Counted from the first letter of the stretch, positions 54,031 through 63,168 are shown. The stretch is 64,000 bases of DNA from Promicromonospora soli (GCF_014653785.1 NZ_BNAS01000002.1:718807-782806); one strand, 5' to 3'. Numbers and translations are program-made. Notes: generated from the sequence alone by a model not told the origin.

Positions 54031-54555
54031 TCAGGGGGCACCGGACTTGACGTCGGTGGTGTCGAGGCAGCGATCGACCAGGGCAATGAGCTCGACGGAG
54101 AGCGGGAGATCGGCCTCCTCGGCGGGCGTGAGGCCCTCATAGAGGGTGATGGCGACGGGGCCAGGCTGCTGATCGGCTGCGGCGTCGGTGCAGAGCAGGA
54201 CGCCGACGGTGGGGGCATGGACCTTAGGAACGCGGACGAGGTCGTCCACGAGGTCCAGGGCGTAGCGGGCGCGGGCGACGAGGGCCGGGTCGAAGCGGCC
54301 GACCTGAACCTGGATGGCGATGTAGCGCATCTGGGTGACATGAAAGAGCAGCAGGTCGATGGTGTAGTCGCGCTCGCCCTCCATGAGGCTCAGATGCCGG
54401 TCGACCAGGCACATGTGTCGAGGCGGTACGGCCAGCAGATCCTCGAGATGGTCGACGATGATGCCCGCGAACGTCCGCCGGATCGAGTCGACGAGCTCGC
54501 CGATGACGTCCTCGAACCCCTCGGGTCGAAAGTCGGTGCGCTGGAAGATGCTCAC
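54031..54555 (-). CDS. DUF1016/YhcG-like nuclease, C-terminal part only
   Basis: A 174-residue protein that matches the C-terminal PD-(D/E)XK-like domain of DUF1016 (YhcG) proteins: the RHLSLMEGERDYTIDLLLFH strand and QVQVGRFDPALVARARYALD helix, followed by VGVLLCTDAA. The N-terminal domain of the usual 350-residue protein is missing. The GTG at 54555 overlaps the stop of a 47-residue ORF upstream. It looks like a truncated remnant; whether it is active is unknown. Confidence 0.65.
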   Translation of the reverse strand: MSIFQRTDFRPEGFEDVIGELVDSIRRTFAGIIVDHLEDLLAVPPRHMCLVDRHLSLMEGERDYTIDLLLFHVTQMRYIAIQVQVGRFDPALVARARYALDLVDDLVRVPKVHAPTVGVLLCTDAAADQQPGPVAITLYEGLTPAEEADLPLSVELIALVDRCLDTTDVKSGAP

Positions 54556-54695
54556 GAATCGATCCTCGCGATCGGGTCGCCAGTGCTGGCGTGGCCGCTG
54601 GGAGGTTCGGCAATGAGCAGTTGCCAAAGTGACTCGCTCGGCGGTCGTCCAACAACTTGCTGGACGATTGCGGCTTGGGCGGTGGAAACGCTCAT
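54552..54695 (-). CDS. Small ORF coupled to the DUF1016-like gene
   Basis: A 47-residue ORF, MSVSTAQAAIVQQVVGRPPS onward. Its TGA overlaps the next GTG by 4 nt. It does not match the N-terminal half of DUF1016. It may be a small partner or a fragment created by decay. I do not recognise it. Confidence 0.35.
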   Translation of the reverse strand: MSVSTAQAAIVQQVVGRPPSESLWQLLIAEPPSGHASTGDPIARIDS

Positions 54696-54735
54696 GGCAT
54701 AAGCCTGTAGAGGGTTTGCAGCATCCGCCACCCGA

Positions 54736-54751
54736 GTTGCGTATACGCAAC
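54736..54751. promoter_or_regulatory. Perfect palindrome GTTGCGTATACGCAAC
   Basis: This 16-bp perfect palindrome lies 40 bp upstream of the small ORF on the minus strand and 184 bp upstream of the secreted-protein gene on the plus strand. It shares its core with elements at 52498 and 1929. It is probably an operator. Confidence 0.65.
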
Positions 54752-54934
54752 GAAACCGCACGGGCATCAGGCAGGCCTGGGCGAGGTCATGACGAGATCC
54801 AGGACGGCCGTTGTCCTACGTTGGCGGGATGTTGTGAATTATCACGGAAGCGCCTTGCCGGGAAGACGGATATAGCGCACCCTTGGTGACGGCCGTGTTC
54901 ACTGAGTTCTGCCCGAAGTTGAGGGAGTCGCCGG

Positions 54935-55606
54935 ATGGTCTCGTCCGCCATCACGCCCACGCGCACCATCGCCGTCCTCATCGGGGTCGCAGTCATAGCG
55001 GTGGCCGGGTTCGCGGTCGTGCGGTCGGGAGTGTTCGGGCCGGAGACGGTCCAAGGTGCGATCCCCGGCCCGGGCTCGTCATCGCCCTCAGCGTCGATGT
55101 CTGCTTCCGAGAGCCCCTCGGCTTCGCCGGCTCCTAAACCGTCACCCAAGCCGACGACGCCGGAGCAGATCAAGGCGAAGAACATCGCTGACGCAAAGGC
55201 GCAGCTCGTCGAGTACTACAGCACGACGGCGTTGGTTGCGAACAATGGGTACCAGGACTGGGAGAAGAAGCTCTCAAAGTTTTGGGGGCACCCGGCCATT
55301 GCCGCCTCGTTGGCGACGGCGTACGAGGAGAGCGTCAGGTCTGGCCAGTACACAACTGGCGCCGCGAGCATCGACTCCATGAAAGTGACCAAATACGAGC
55401 CCGACGACGCGAGTTTCGAGCGCGTGACGATGGACGTGTGTGTCGACTTCTCGGGCGTTGCGACGTTTGAAGAGAACGGCAAGGAAATCCCTCGGGCTGC
55501 GGGAGTTCCGAGTAGGTACACGCTCACGTATGTGATGCTCCATCAAGGAGTAGACGGCGTCTGGACCGTGAATGGCGAGGACCGACACGTGGGGCAGGCA
55601 TGCTGA
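54935..55606 (+). CDS. Exported protein of unknown function (module 2, first gene)
   Basis: A 223-residue protein with one N-terminal helix (TIAVLIGVAVIAVAGFAVV), a Ser/Pro/Lys-rich stalk (residues about 45-75) and a helical/beta domain, VEYYSTTALVANNGYQDWEK, then MDVCVDFSGVATFEENG. Its general layout matches the DUF6318-like lipoprotein of module 1 (anchor, low-complexity spacer, NTF2-like domain), but the lipobox is absent. It overlaps the next gene by 7 nt. Function unknown. Confidence 0.78.
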   Translation: MVSSAITPTRTIAVLIGVAVIAVAGFAVVRSGVFGPETVQGAIPGPGSSSPSASMSASESPSASPAPKPSPKPTTPEQIKAKNIADAKAQLVEYYSTTALVANNGYQDWEKKLSKFWGHPAIAASLATAYEESVRSGQYTTGAASIDSMKVTKYEPDDASFERVTMDVCVDFSGVATFEENGKEIPRAAGVPSRYTLTYVMLHQGVDGVWTVNGEDRHVGQAC

Positions 55607-56568
55607 GCGCCGCCCGCAGGGCAGGGAGAGGGCCCGCTGCGTTCGCACTTGGCCTGGCTCTGGTTGTCATGCTGCTCGTCGCGTCTCCAGCGACGGCCGC
55701 AGACGAGTGCCGCGAAGTCCTTCTCCCCGACGGGACTGTAAAGATCATCTGCGACAACGATGACGGTGGTGATGGCCCCGGTGAACCAGGTGATGGCGGC
55801 CCGGGCGGCGGGAGCCAGACGTGCGAGTTCAACGAGCGTGAGATCCCATGTTCGACTTCCTTCGGTGTATGGGACGGGCGTTGCTATACCCGGACCGCTG
55901 CTCCGCAGCCCCCGAAGTCTGCCCCCGTCTGGGAAGGCAACGATGACGGCGTCGTCCTTGAATGCAATCCTCCAGGTTGTGTAGGCGGCCCGATGCCGTG
56001 CCCAGACAGAAGTTTCTACTGGTCTCCGACGGCGCCCACCGCTCCGGGACCATCCCCCCGCGAACTCGCTGAACGCGCAGTCGCCTCCATGAACCTGTCC
56101 ATGGGCGAAATTGGCTCTACCCCGCCGGCATCCACCAACGATCCGAATGCCGTTGGCGCAATTGGCCTACCGATTTGGCTGTGGATCGCCAATCGCGCGG
56201 AGAACACGGTCGGCCCGATAGTGCGCTCTGCGAGTGATGGCGGGCTTACGGTCAGCGCCACAGGCACGCTCAATCGTGTCGAGTGGACTCTCACCGACGC
56301 GAACGGCGCCACGGTTGGCGCCATCACCTGTGACGGGGCCAATGCGCCCGGCACGCCCTATGACGGCCGCAACAGCGCAGAGCCGTCCCCTACCTGTGGA
56401 TTCGGGGCCGACCTAAACAGCAGTCCGGGCACCCTGACGCTCACGGGCACGGCCTACTGGGTCGTTGAGTGGCAAGGCGGCGGTCAGACCGGCCAGATCG
56501 ACGTTCCAGCGCAGAGCAACAGCACCCAGGTCCGAATTGGCGAGCTCCAGGCGCTCGTGCGGGACTGA
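55600..56568 (+). CDS. Exported Cys-rich protein (module 2, second gene)
   Basis: A 322-residue protein with a signal peptide (AAFALGLALVVMLLVASPATA). Then come an acidic Gly-rich stretch and a Cys-containing domain (TCEFNEREIPCSTSFGVWDG, LECNPPGCVGGPMPCPD). The second half is beta-rich (GLPIWLWIANRAENTVGPIV, VSATGTLNRVEWTLTDANG). It is the partner of the preceding gene, with overlapping stop and start. In many actinobacteria similar proteins lie beside DUF6318-like genes. Function unknown. Confidence 0.8.
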   Translation: MLSAARRAGRGPAAFALGLALVVMLLVASPATAADECREVLLPDGTVKIICDNDDGGDGPGEPGDGGPGGGSQTCEFNEREIPCSTSFGVWDGRCYTRTAAPQPPKSAPVWEGNDDGVVLECNPPGCVGGPMPCPDRSFYWSPTAPTAPGPSPRELAERAVASMNLSMGEIGSTPPASTNDPNAVGAIGLPIWLWIANRAENTVGPIVRSASDGGLTVSATGTLNRVEWTLTDANGATVGAITCDGANAPGTPYDGRNSAEPSPTCGFGADLNSSPGTLTLTGTAYWVVEWQGGGQTGQIDVPAQSNSTQVRIGELQALVRD

Positions 56569-57060
56569 CTCACCCGGGCCCCGACATGCAGCGGATTCCG
56601 AGCTCGCGGGCCGGCCTTGGGCTGGCAGACTTCACGCGACCAGCTGCGCCAAGGGCCTCTGATGCTGCCCGCACTGCCGTAACTGTCCTCGGGGTGCGGC
56701 TGTTGTGATCTCCGCTGGCGTCGACAGCGGAGGGCAACTCATGGGTTCCCGCGAGGTTGCCGCACGTTCGAAGTTCGATCTCTTGGCGAGCTGGTCGCAG
56801 ACAATGGTGAGCCGTACGGTGCCTTCGGGTACCCGCCTGGGGGCGGTGCGCAGGACAGTGCTTATCACAACTCCAGTCCATACTTCGTCCTGCGATTGGT
56901 GACGACCGACGATAATCTGCCGCCTCCTGCTCAGGCCTGGTATCCAGGGTCGACTCCGTTGGTGGTGTCTGAGGTGTGTTGTGCTCAGCTCGGCGGAGAA
57001 CGACGCCGTGCAGCTGCGGCATGGCGAGAATAACTTTCATGCCTGGCCGAAGGCTGGCAT
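56569..57060. other. Gene-poor stretch between the secreted modules and the defence locus
   Basis: About 490 bp carry no intact gene. Base composition is less GC-rich than around. A protein-like frame without a start lies within it (see the pseudogene entry). The end abuts the stop of the GHKL ATPase. Confidence 0.5.
56776..57033 (+). pseudogene. Possible decayed gene fragment
   Basis: One plus-strand frame ending at TAA (57031-57033) reads like real protein: NGEPYGAFGYPPGGGAQDSA, then AYHNSSPYFVLRLVTTDDNL and PPPAQAWYPGSTPLVVSEV. It lacks a start codon, and the frame upstream is not protein-like, so it may be a remnant truncated by an insertion or frameshift. It is not recognised. Confidence 0.3.
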
Positions 57061-58695
57061 TCAGGGACCGCTGGTGCCTGCAAGCTCGAGCCGTCGACAA
57101 AGGTGCGAGACGAAAGCGAGCGCGTCCAGGCAGTCCTGGTAGGTGAAGACGCCCTTCTTCTTCAGATCCTCGAACATCTCGTGCTGGATCGGGTCCCTAA
57201 AACCCTGCCAGATGCCTTCGGAGAAGATCCGATGGGCTACTCGGAGATTCTTGGCGGTCGTCTCGGAGATCGTGTCCGGCAAGTAGGGGGCAGCAACGTC
57301 GACCTTCGGGCTCTCGCCGCCGAATGCTCCCTGGAGCACGTTGAATTCGGCCCCGCCAATCTCACTGACAGCTCGAACGTCCTTGACGTACCGCTTGATG
57401 GCCTCTACCACAGCAGCGATGTAGTTCTCCTGCATGTAGAGCGTCTCAGCAGCAGCCTGAACACTGGGATGCAGGCTCCGCCAATGCATGTCCGCGTACT
57501 CGGGTGCGATCTCGTTCAGACCCTGGATGAGCTGGTCCCGTTCGTCATCGGACATGTCTGTGTCCGGCGAGACCACAACCGCTAGGACGTTCTCAAGGGA
57601 CTTCTTGACCTTCTCGTCCTGCACGGTCGAGACCCAGCCGCCGAGGTCCTTGCCAATGCGCTGTTCGAGGTGGCCGGTCTGGATTTTCCGGCGCTCGGAC
57701 TTTCGCTGGGCGGACACCGCACGTAGAGCCGCCGACATGTATGCCCTCAGGGGTGCCGAGACAGGATCCTCCCAGTCGATCGAGCTGCGATCGGTTGCGA
57801 TGACATCGGTGGCCTCGTCGTCGAGGTAGTCGGCGTCGATGTAGCCGGTCAGGTATGAGTAGGCATGGCTCGATTCCGAGACACCGAAGAATTCGGCGTC
57901 GTTCGCCAGACGCCCCTTGACGTACATGGTGATCCCACGCATGTTCTGCGACAGCGGCTTCTTGGAAGCAAAGATCTTCCCGGAAATGGGCGGTGCGGAC
58001 CCGCCGACGCCGGTCTCGATGGGCACGTCCCAGGTGAGTTCCGTCGTGATCGCGGAGTACCTGAGCTCCCGGTCGACAGCGATCGGCACGCCACCGTTCT
58101 CGGACACGGTGAGCAGGAATCCTGAGTCGGAGTAGTTGAAGAGCGTGGAGAGGCTGCGTGCCAGATCTGCCGCGCTCGCGCGGGAGGTGCGTTGGAGGTC
58201 CTCGACGACGATCGTCGTGCCGCTCGACACCGTGGAATTGGCGGGCAGCTGGGTGGTCCGCGGATGGTAGTCGCCTCCCGTGGTGCCTTTGATCTCATCC
58301 CAGTCCATGACGACCTCGGTCCAGAAACGCTGTCCGGTCACTTTGGTGCGGATCGTGATGCGCTTGCCGATGCCGAAGAGGGCCAGCTTCCCCAGGCCCT
58401 TGCGCCCTGCGACCCGTCGACCGCCGGGTGAGAGGCCCTGATCGTCGGTGCGTCGGTTGCGTCCGATGCGCAGGTAGCGGTCGGCGAGATCGTCCCTGGA
58501 CATGCCGTGTCCGTCGTCGGCGACGGTGACCTTCTGCGAGCCCGTGGTGTCGAGCTCGACCTGGACGTTGTTCGCGTCGGCGTCATAGGCGTTCGCCACG
58601 AGCTCCGCTACTGCGTTGGGCAGTCGCGAGTACATGCGGAAGCCGAGGTGCTCAATGGTCATCGGGTCGAACGAGAGCTTGAGCTTCTTGGCCAC
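57061..58695 (-). CDS. GHKL ATPase (MutL/MORC-like) with a C-terminal Ymh-type domain
   Basis: A 544-residue protein with an Hsp90/MutL-type ATPase domain: the N box ELVANAYDADAN (Glu31, Asn35), the Asp-Gly motif VADDGHGMS (Asp60-Gly64) and the lid/G motif GRKGLGKLALFGIG (97-110). The C-terminal 130 residues match the Ymh-type (TIGR02391) pattern: LHPSVQAAAETLYMQENYIA and DALAFVSHLCRRLELA. GTG at 58695 has AAGGAG upstream. The gene follows dcm on the same strand. Such ATPases occur in restriction-like systems related to MORC proteins. Confidence 0.85.
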   Translation of the reverse strand: MAKKLKLSFDPMTIEHLGFRMYSRLPNAVAELVANAYDADANNVQVELDTTGSQKVTVADDGHGMSRDDLADRYLRIGRNRRTDDQGLSPGGRRVAGRKGLGKLALFGIGKRITIRTKVTGQRFWTEVVMDWDEIKGTTGGDYHPRTTQLPANSTVSSGTTIVVEDLQRTSRASAADLARSLSTLFNYSDSGFLLTVSENGGVPIAVDRELRYSAITTELTWDVPIETGVGGSAPPISGKIFASKKPLSQNMRGITMYVKGRLANDAEFFGVSESSHAYSYLTGYIDADYLDDEATDVIATDRSSIDWEDPVSAPLRAYMSAALRAVSAQRKSERRKIQTGHLEQRIGKDLGGWVSTVQDEKVKKSLENVLAVVVSPDTDMSDDERDQLIQGLNEIAPEYADMHWRSLHPSVQAAAETLYMQENYIAAVVEAIKRYVKDVRAVSEIGGAEFNVLQGAFGGESPKVDVAAPYLPDTISETTAKNLRVAHRIFSEGIWQGFRDPIQHEMFEDLKKKGVFTYQDCLDALAFVSHLCRRLELAGTSGP

Positions 58696-58840
58696 GCAGA
58701 CTCCTTGTCGACCCCCTGCCAAAGGCAGCAGGGCACCCTGGGGTGGTGCTCTGTTCGGGAGAGCATGGCAAGGGCCTTCGGCGTCCGCAAGGTATATGAC
58801 CTGCGTACTTGTGATTTCAGTCGCGTGGTGATTCGAGTGT

Positions 58841-60385
58841 TCAGTGTGCCGATGCTTCGCCTGCGCCTGGGCGCAGATACTTGTGGATGGCGCCAGCGAT
58901 CGCCGTTCCGAGCGGGATCGGTACTGCGTTACCGATCTGCTTGCCGATCTCGACCTTCGACCCGCACCAGACGAAGCCCTCGGGGAAGCCTTGGAGCAAC
59001 GCGGCCTCGTAGTGGGTGATCGGTCGATTCTTTGTCGGGTGCAGGTAGCGGCCCTTCTCAGGCTTGAAGAACTCGGTCCGGATCGTCACGGAAGGCTTCC
59101 CGCGTCGAAGCCGTCCCATCACGTCGCCCGATCCGGCGTTGTGGTTGTCCCAGGAGTCCGTCGACAGGTACTCGAGCACGGCATGCCGTTCGCGGTCGCC
59201 ATCGCGCAGAGTCACACCGTAGGCCTGCGCCTTGTTGCGCCCGGACCGCCCTTGAATGATCGTGGGCTCAAGATCTCGCTGTGCCACCGAGTACGTTCCT
59301 GACGTGGATGTGGCCTCGGTCACCTCGGCGTAGCGTCCCAGAAGCGCCAGCTTCCCCTCGTCGTCGCGGACCGCGCCGATCTTCCGGAGCAGGACCATGC
59401 TGCCGTCGTCGAACCAGCAGGCGAACTTCTTCGTGAGGTCCTTGCGGTTTCCGTTCGGCGGGATGGCGCGGTACCGGGCAAGGGAAATTGACTCCGGGCT
59501 CCGCGTGACGTGAAGGTCCGCGGTCGTGAAAGGCCCTTCGAAACTACCGCCGGCCTCGACCACAGCGATGGTGCGGTCGGGGAGATCCGTACCAGGGGAG
59601 GGCAACCTGTCAGTGCGGTCGAAGACCTCGTCGATCGTGAGCCATGACTTCTGCTCGACAGGGACAAGCAGACCGTCAATGTCCGCACGATGCTCCAGAG
59701 CGTCCTTGGAATGTGTTGGTTCCGGGTACTGCATCCCGCCCACCCGAAGGTCGACGTCCGTGCGAACCCCGATGATGATGGCCCGCCGACGTGCTTGTCG
59801 CGCCCCGTAGTCAGCGGCGTTCAGGAGGTAGCGACGGTCACGCTGCTGGGGGGTGTCATTGTCTTTCGTCCCAGGGGCGGGCGGCAGCATGTAGTTCTTG
59901 AGGTCGCCGTTCCCGATCCGGTTCTTCAGGTCGGCGAACTCCGGGGAACGAATAAATCGATCGACGTTCTCGATGACGAAGACTTTCGGCTGGACCGCGA
60001 CGACAACTCTGATGAACTGCTGCCAGAGCTCGTTGCGCTCAGCGCCCACCTTGTTCCGGTTCAGAGCTGAGAATCCCTGGCAGGGTGGGCCGCCGACCAC
60101 GACGTCGATCTCACCCGGCTTCCATCGGGGTTCCCACTTGACGATGTCGCCGCGGTAGATATCCGGCGGCTCCGAGACGTGGTACCGCTTCGACGAGGCG
60201 CCGAAATTCTTCGCATAGGACGCCGCAGCGGCAGGATTCCACTCCACGGCACCAACGCTGCGGAAGGCCGGACGCCCCGGACCGCCTTCCGGTTGGAACT
60301 GGTGAAAGCCTTCCGTCAGCCCTCCGCATCCCGCGAACAGGTCCAGCACCCTGATGGGTTCGGGGGAGCTGCGCGGTGCTGGCAT
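58841..60385 (-). CDS. DNA (cytosine-5)-methyltransferase
   Basis: A 514-residue C5 methyltransferase of the Dcm group. It has motif I (VLDLFAGCGGLTEGF, residues 13-27), motif IV with the catalytic cysteine (GGPPCQGFSALN, Cys102), the ENV motif (VIENVDRF, Glu139), motif VIII (ARQARRRAIIIGV) and motifs IX-X near the end (ITHYEAALLQGFPEGF, KQIGNAVPIPLGTAIAG). The long middle holds the target recognition domain, about 170 residues. Its target is unknown. It lies upstream of the GHKL gene and divergent from the Z1 gene. Confidence 0.92.
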   Translation of the reverse strand: MPAPRSSPEPIRVLDLFAGCGGLTEGFHQFQPEGGPGRPAFRSVGAVEWNPAAAASYAKNFGASSKRYHVSEPPDIYRGDIVKWEPRWKPGEIDVVVGGPPCQGFSALNRNKVGAERNELWQQFIRVVVAVQPKVFVIENVDRFIRSPEFADLKNRIGNGDLKNYMLPPAPGTKDNDTPQQRDRRYLLNAADYGARQARRRAIIIGVRTDVDLRVGGMQYPEPTHSKDALEHRADIDGLLVPVEQKSWLTIDEVFDRTDRLPSPGTDLPDRTIAVVEAGGSFEGPFTTADLHVTRSPESISLARYRAIPPNGNRKDLTKKFACWFDDGSMVLLRKIGAVRDDEGKLALLGRYAEVTEATSTSGTYSVAQRDLEPTIIQGRSGRNKAQAYGVTLRDGDRERHAVLEYLSTDSWDNHNAGSGDVMGRLRRGKPSVTIRTEFFKPEKGRYLHPTKNRPITHYEAALLQGFPEGFVWCGSKVEIGKQIGNAVPIPLGTAIAGAIHKYLRPGAGEASAH

Positions 60386-60618
60386 GCACGAGATGTTACA
60401 GCCGGAGCGGCCCGTAGGTCGTCTGCAGCCGGCCTATGTCTGACGTGCGACGACGCACCTTCGTCGATGCACTCCCGTGCAGCAGCTGTCCGCTGGCAGT
60501 TCACCCGGATGAACTGGGGAAGGCCTCGTCGACAAGGCATGGTTCGGCACCTTGGCTGACGCTAGTCTCGTGCCTGTTGTGCAGAGCAACTGACGACCAC
60601 ACGGGGGGTAGTCCCAAG
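60386..60618. promoter_or_regulatory. Divergent promoter region of the defence locus
   Basis: These 233 bp between dcm and the Z1 gene contain no supported gene. A possible plus-strand promoter is TTGGCT...TAGTCT near 60556-60577. The region must direct both arms of the locus, so coupled control of methylation and restriction is likely. Confidence 0.5.
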
Positions 60619-63168
60619 ATGTCCGGTGCGATCGACGGGGCCTACGGCGTCTTTATGAGAAACCTCGAGACCAGAACTCCGGTCGAGGCGATCAAGGAGC
60701 TCACGATTCTTGGCGTTCCCGACGACATGATCGAGGCCATCCGTGCTCGGTTCGACGCGGAGGTGCTCGAGGTCAAGGAGCTGGACGAACCGCACGTCGT
60801 CGTCGACCACGGCCGGGAGACCTGGTACACCGGACCTCAGAAGGCGGACAAGTACTGGCCGGCCGTCGAGAAGATCCTTCGCCGCCAGGGATGGGAAGAC
60901 GACGGAATCGAGTCGCTCGACGAGTCGTCGACCCGGATCGTCTCGCTGCTCAACCATCCGCAGGAGAAGACGTTCCGGTCGCGGGGGCTCGTGGTGGGCT
61001 ATGTGCAGTCGGGGAAGACGACCAGCTTCACCTCCGTCATCGCCAAGGCGGCGGACCGCGGGTACAAGCTCGTCATCGTCCTGTCCGGCATCCACAACGG
61101 TCTACGACGTCAGACTCAGCGCAGGCTCGAGCAGCAGCTCGTCGAACCGAATCCGACGCAGTGGCACCAGCTCACCGATTCCGAGCATGACTTCCGGCCG
61201 ACGGCCAACCCCGCCAGCTTTTTCGGCACCAGCTCCAGGATCAAGGTCCTCTGCGTCGTCAAGAAGAACGGCAGCGTGCTCACCAAGCTCGCGAACTGGC
61301 TCGAGGGTGCGTCCCAGTTCCTCGTGGACACACCAACCCTGATCATCGACGACGAGGCAGACCAAGCGACGGTCGCAACGAAGAAGATCAACCCGTTGAT
61401 CCTCCGGATCATGAAGAGCCTTCCGCGCAGCGTCTACATCGGGTATACCGCCACCCCGTTCGCCAACTTGCTGATCGACCCGAGCGCGCAGGATCTTTAC
61501 CCCCGCGACTTCGTGGCCAATCTTCCCAAGCCGCGGGGACACTTCGGGACCGAGGTGATCTTCGGACGGGACTCCGTGGACGGCGAGGACCCGGAGGACG
61601 TGTCAGACGGCTACGACATGATCCGACAGGTACCGCAAGACGACGTCGAGCTCGTCCGACCACTCAAGCGGGCCGACATCGACACGTTCTCGCCAGCGAT
61701 GGTCGGGTCGCTTCGTGATGCGGTCGAGCACTTCCTGCTCACGACTGCGGCTCGACGGGTCCGTGGAACGGGTAATCCGCACAACACGATGCTCATCCAT
61801 ACGAGCGTGAACACAGCTGTGCACCTCAGCTACCGACGACCGTTGCTCGACCTTCTCGACAGGATTTCCGGCGGCCTTAAGGACCCGGAGTGCTTGGACC
61901 GGCTGCGCACCGCGTGGGACGGCGAGACGAAACGCGTCCCCGCGGAAGCCTTCGGAGAGACGAAGGTCGACTTCGATGCCCTGGTCGTGGAGCTGCCCGG
62001 AGTTATTCGCGACTGCCGCGTGGTGATGGACAACTCGAGCAGCGAGGACCGGCTCGACTACGAGAACGGTCCGGTCGTTGCGATCGCGGTAGGCGGGAAC
62101 ACCCTGTCGCGAGGGCTCACACTGGAAGGGCTCAGCGTCAGCTACTTCGTCCGTGCGGTCTCCGCGTACGACACTCTGCTGCAGATGGGCCGGTGGTTCG
62201 GGTTCCGCAATGGGTATGCCGATCTGCCCCGGATCTGGATGACCGACGAGCTCAAGAACTGGTTCCGGCACATCGCCGTCGTCGAGCACGAGATGCGCCG
62301 GGACATTGACCGCTACATGACCGAGAACCTGACGCCACTGCAGTTCGGGGTCAGGCTTCGAACCCATCCGTCGCTCTTGGTGACGGCGCGCGCCAAGATG
62401 CAGTCTGCGGTGCGCGCCTCGGCATCGTACGGAGGTCAGCGGCTCCAGACGCACTACTTCCACACCAACGCCGAGTGGCTCGGAAGAAATATCGAGGCGG
62501 CACGGAACCTCGTTTCCGCGGCCCGCTCTCAGGCCGTCGAGCACACGAACGACGGACCCAGGCACGTCTTCCGCGATGTCCCGTACACGACAGTGCTGGG
62601 ATTCCTCACCGAGTACTCGTTCCACGAGGACTGGGATGTGGCGACCTCGGAGATGCTCACCGAGTACATCCAGAAACGCGTCCGGAACGCTGGTTCGCTG
62701 CGGAGCTGGAGCATCGCTGTCATCGGCAACCCTGTAGACAACGCCAACGCCTTCTCCTTCAGCGACGAAGTCACAGTCGGTCGGGTGATCCGTTCGCGCC
62801 TCGAGGACTCGAGGAATGATTACGCGGACATCAAGACACTGATGAGCCGCAGGGATGCAGCTGTTGACCTCCGCGGCAAGTTCGCCGGAGTGAGCGAGAA
62901 GGACTTGATGCGGGCGCGGGAGGAGCAAGCTGGACGATCGGGACTCCTCGTGTTGTACGCGATCGACAAGGATTCCGAGCCGGCGACAGACAAGGCTAAG
63001 GAATTCCGTGTGGGCCTTGGGGCTGACGACCATGTCATCGGCGTGGGACTTGTGTTCCCCGAGGCCGTCGGCCCGGACGCAGAGGCCCATGGCTACATCC
63101 AGGCCGATCTCTCGGGAATAGTGATCGAAGAGGAAGACTTCAGCGCCGTAGACGGGGAGGACGAGTGA
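60619..63168 (+). CDS. Z1-domain SF2 helicase-like ATPase
   Basis: An 849-residue protein of the Z1-domain family. It shows a P-loop (GYVQSGKTTSFTSVIAKA, Lys133), motif II LIIDDEADQA (residues 241-250), motif III-like GYTATPFAN (275-283), the Z1 segment starting near residue 492 (GGNTLSRGLTLEGLSVSYF) and motif VI-like QMGRWFGFRNGY near 522. I chose the ATG at 60619; an earlier in-frame ATG at 60436 lacks homology. It is the motor of a putative defence system, coupled by a 4-nt overlap to the nuclease gene. Confidence 0.88.
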   Translation: MSGAIDGAYGVFMRNLETRTPVEAIKELTILGVPDDMIEAIRARFDAEVLEVKELDEPHVVVDHGRETWYTGPQKADKYWPAVEKILRRQGWEDDGIESLDESSTRIVSLLNHPQEKTFRSRGLVVGYVQSGKTTSFTSVIAKAADRGYKLVIVLSGIHNGLRRQTQRRLEQQLVEPNPTQWHQLTDSEHDFRPTANPASFFGTSSRIKVLCVVKKNGSVLTKLANWLEGASQFLVDTPTLIIDDEADQATVATKKINPLILRIMKSLPRSVYIGYTATPFANLLIDPSAQDLYPRDFVANLPKPRGHFGTEVIFGRDSVDGEDPEDVSDGYDMIRQVPQDDVELVRPLKRADIDTFSPAMVGSLRDAVEHFLLTTAARRVRGTGNPHNTMLIHTSVNTAVHLSYRRPLLDLLDRISGGLKDPECLDRLRTAWDGETKRVPAEAFGETKVDFDALVVELPGVIRDCRVVMDNSSSEDRLDYENGPVVAIAVGGNTLSRGLTLEGLSVSYFVRAVSAYDTLLQMGRWFGFRNGYADLPRIWMTDELKNWFRHIAVVEHEMRRDIDRYMTENLTPLQFGVRLRTHPSLLVTARAKMQSAVRASASYGGQRLQTHYFHTNAEWLGRNIEAARNLVSAARSQAVEHTNDGPRHVFRDVPYTTVLGFLTEYSFHEDWDVATSEMLTEYIQKRVRNAGSLRSWSIAVIGNPVDNANAFSFSDEVTVGRVIRSRLEDSRNDYADIKTLMSRRDAAVDLRGKFAGVSEKDLMRAREEQAGRSGLLVLYAIDKDSEPATDKAKEFRVGLGADDHVIGVGLVFPEAVGPDAEAHGYIQADLSGIVIEEEDFSAVDGEDE

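Noticed and set aside
60436-60618. Upstream extension of the Z1 gene to 60436
   Set aside because: No homology or RBS; it would fill the divergent promoter region. The start at 60619 is preferred.
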